Origin: Methanococcoides vulcani
Lineage (GTDB): Archaea; Halobacteriota; Methanosarcinia; Methanosarcinales; Methanosarcinaceae
DNA: 64,000 nucleotides
Direction of reading: 5' to 3'
Assembly (NCBI RefSeq): GCF_900111645.1
Contig: NZ_FOHQ01000007.1
Coordinates: 94,650-158,649 of the forward strand
Part shown: positions 63,971 to 64,000 of the stretch, in pieces
Position numbering within the stretch: the stretch's first letter is position 1
Layout of the letters: each line of letters opens with the position of its first letter
Position numbers and translations under genes: made by a program
Notes under the pieces: generated by a model
What the model saw: the letters and a program-made list of their open reading frames with translations, nothing else
Told to the model about the DNA's origin: nothing
Database searches by the model: none

Positions 63971-64000
63971 CCGACAATTCTTAGTTAACTTCCAAATTTG

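Noticed and set aside
1..64000. CRISPR arrays, insertion sequences, integrases or prophage genes
   Set aside because: No regularly spaced repeats, transposase motifs or phage structural genes were seen by eye; the two tandem tRNA duplications are the only long repeats noticed.

Overview
This window is chromosomal DNA of a methylotrophic methanogenic archaeon of the Methanosarcinaceae. The exact genus is not provable here, but a Methanococcoides- or Methanolobus-like organism fits. The evidence is the archaeal ribosomal protein and RNA polymerase operons, the archaeal chromosomal protein MC1, an RpoD subunit carrying two Fe-S clusters, MptA (methanopterin synthesis), a fused hexulose-6-phosphate synthase/RraA protein, archaeosine RaSEA, an MtmB-family methyltransferase, a multiheme cytochrome c and a complete Mrp Na+/H+ antiporter operon. 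Promoters are archaeal (TATA boxes), and ribosome binding sites are of the GGAGGTGAT type.

Layout. 1-8340: the spc-like operon (S8 partial, L6, L32e, L19e, L18, S5, L30, L15), then SecY, Adk, a DUF106/EMC3-like insertase, Cmk and Cbf5/TruB. 8369-15415: tRNA-Ser, an eight-motif cytochrome c, a DJ-1/PfpI protein, an M1 aminopeptidase, a HAD hydrolase, a small membrane protein and an EamA transporter. 15550-18233: the alpha operon (S13, S4, S11, RpoD) behind a structured leader, ending in two identical tRNA-Leu genes. 18445-23324: a three-gene operon of a HyuA-type ASKHA protein, an Orc1/Cdc6-family ATPase and an MtmB homologue that has methionine where MtmB has pyrrolysine, with a divergent 26-codon ORF. 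23471-26099: polyprenyl diphosphate synthase, a DUF2551 regulator, a radical SAM protein and a ferredoxin. 26215-30496: a pilus or secretion motor (membrane platform plus ATPase). 30738-33695: a UDP-sugar dehydrogenase, a PAP2 protein and a small DUF5371-like protein. 33928-40607: tRNA-Arg, an ArgA-like GNAT, a nucleotidyltransferase, DUF2098, MptA, MC1, ArgB, RaSEA and GMP synthase subunit B. 40903-46853: RecQ, a prepilin peptidase, HPS-RraA, DUF5788 and PyrB/PyrI. 46985-51835: DapB/DapA/S17e, Pol IV, an HGSNAT-like membrane protein and a Zn-ribbon protein. 51955-55257: duplicated initiator tRNA-Met, SRP54 and Sua5. 55312-61151: mrpABCDEFG. 61271-63212: a ThiF/MoeB protein, a tRNA Val-Phe-Gly cluster and a membrane protein. 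63213-64000: no genes, but tandem TATA boxes and a run of strong hairpins, either a structured RNA or the leader of something strongly expressed beyond the window.

The most unusual item is the MtmB-like operon at 18445-22974. The MtmB homologue keeps the family fold motifs but encodes ATG, not the amber codon, at the pyrrolysine position. It is co-oriented and tightly spaced with an Orc1/Cdc6 protein and a hydantoinase-family ATPase. Its promoter has three TTCCAT boxes. The divergent small ORF has a promoter element identical over 13 bp, at the same distance from the TATA box, to one in front of recQ. Other points are an apparent ATT start codon for the HPS-RraA fusion, a cytochrome with CxxCK at the fourth of eight heme motifs, and a leader with mutually exclusive pairings in front of rps13. 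No insertion sequence, CRISPR array or integrase was seen.
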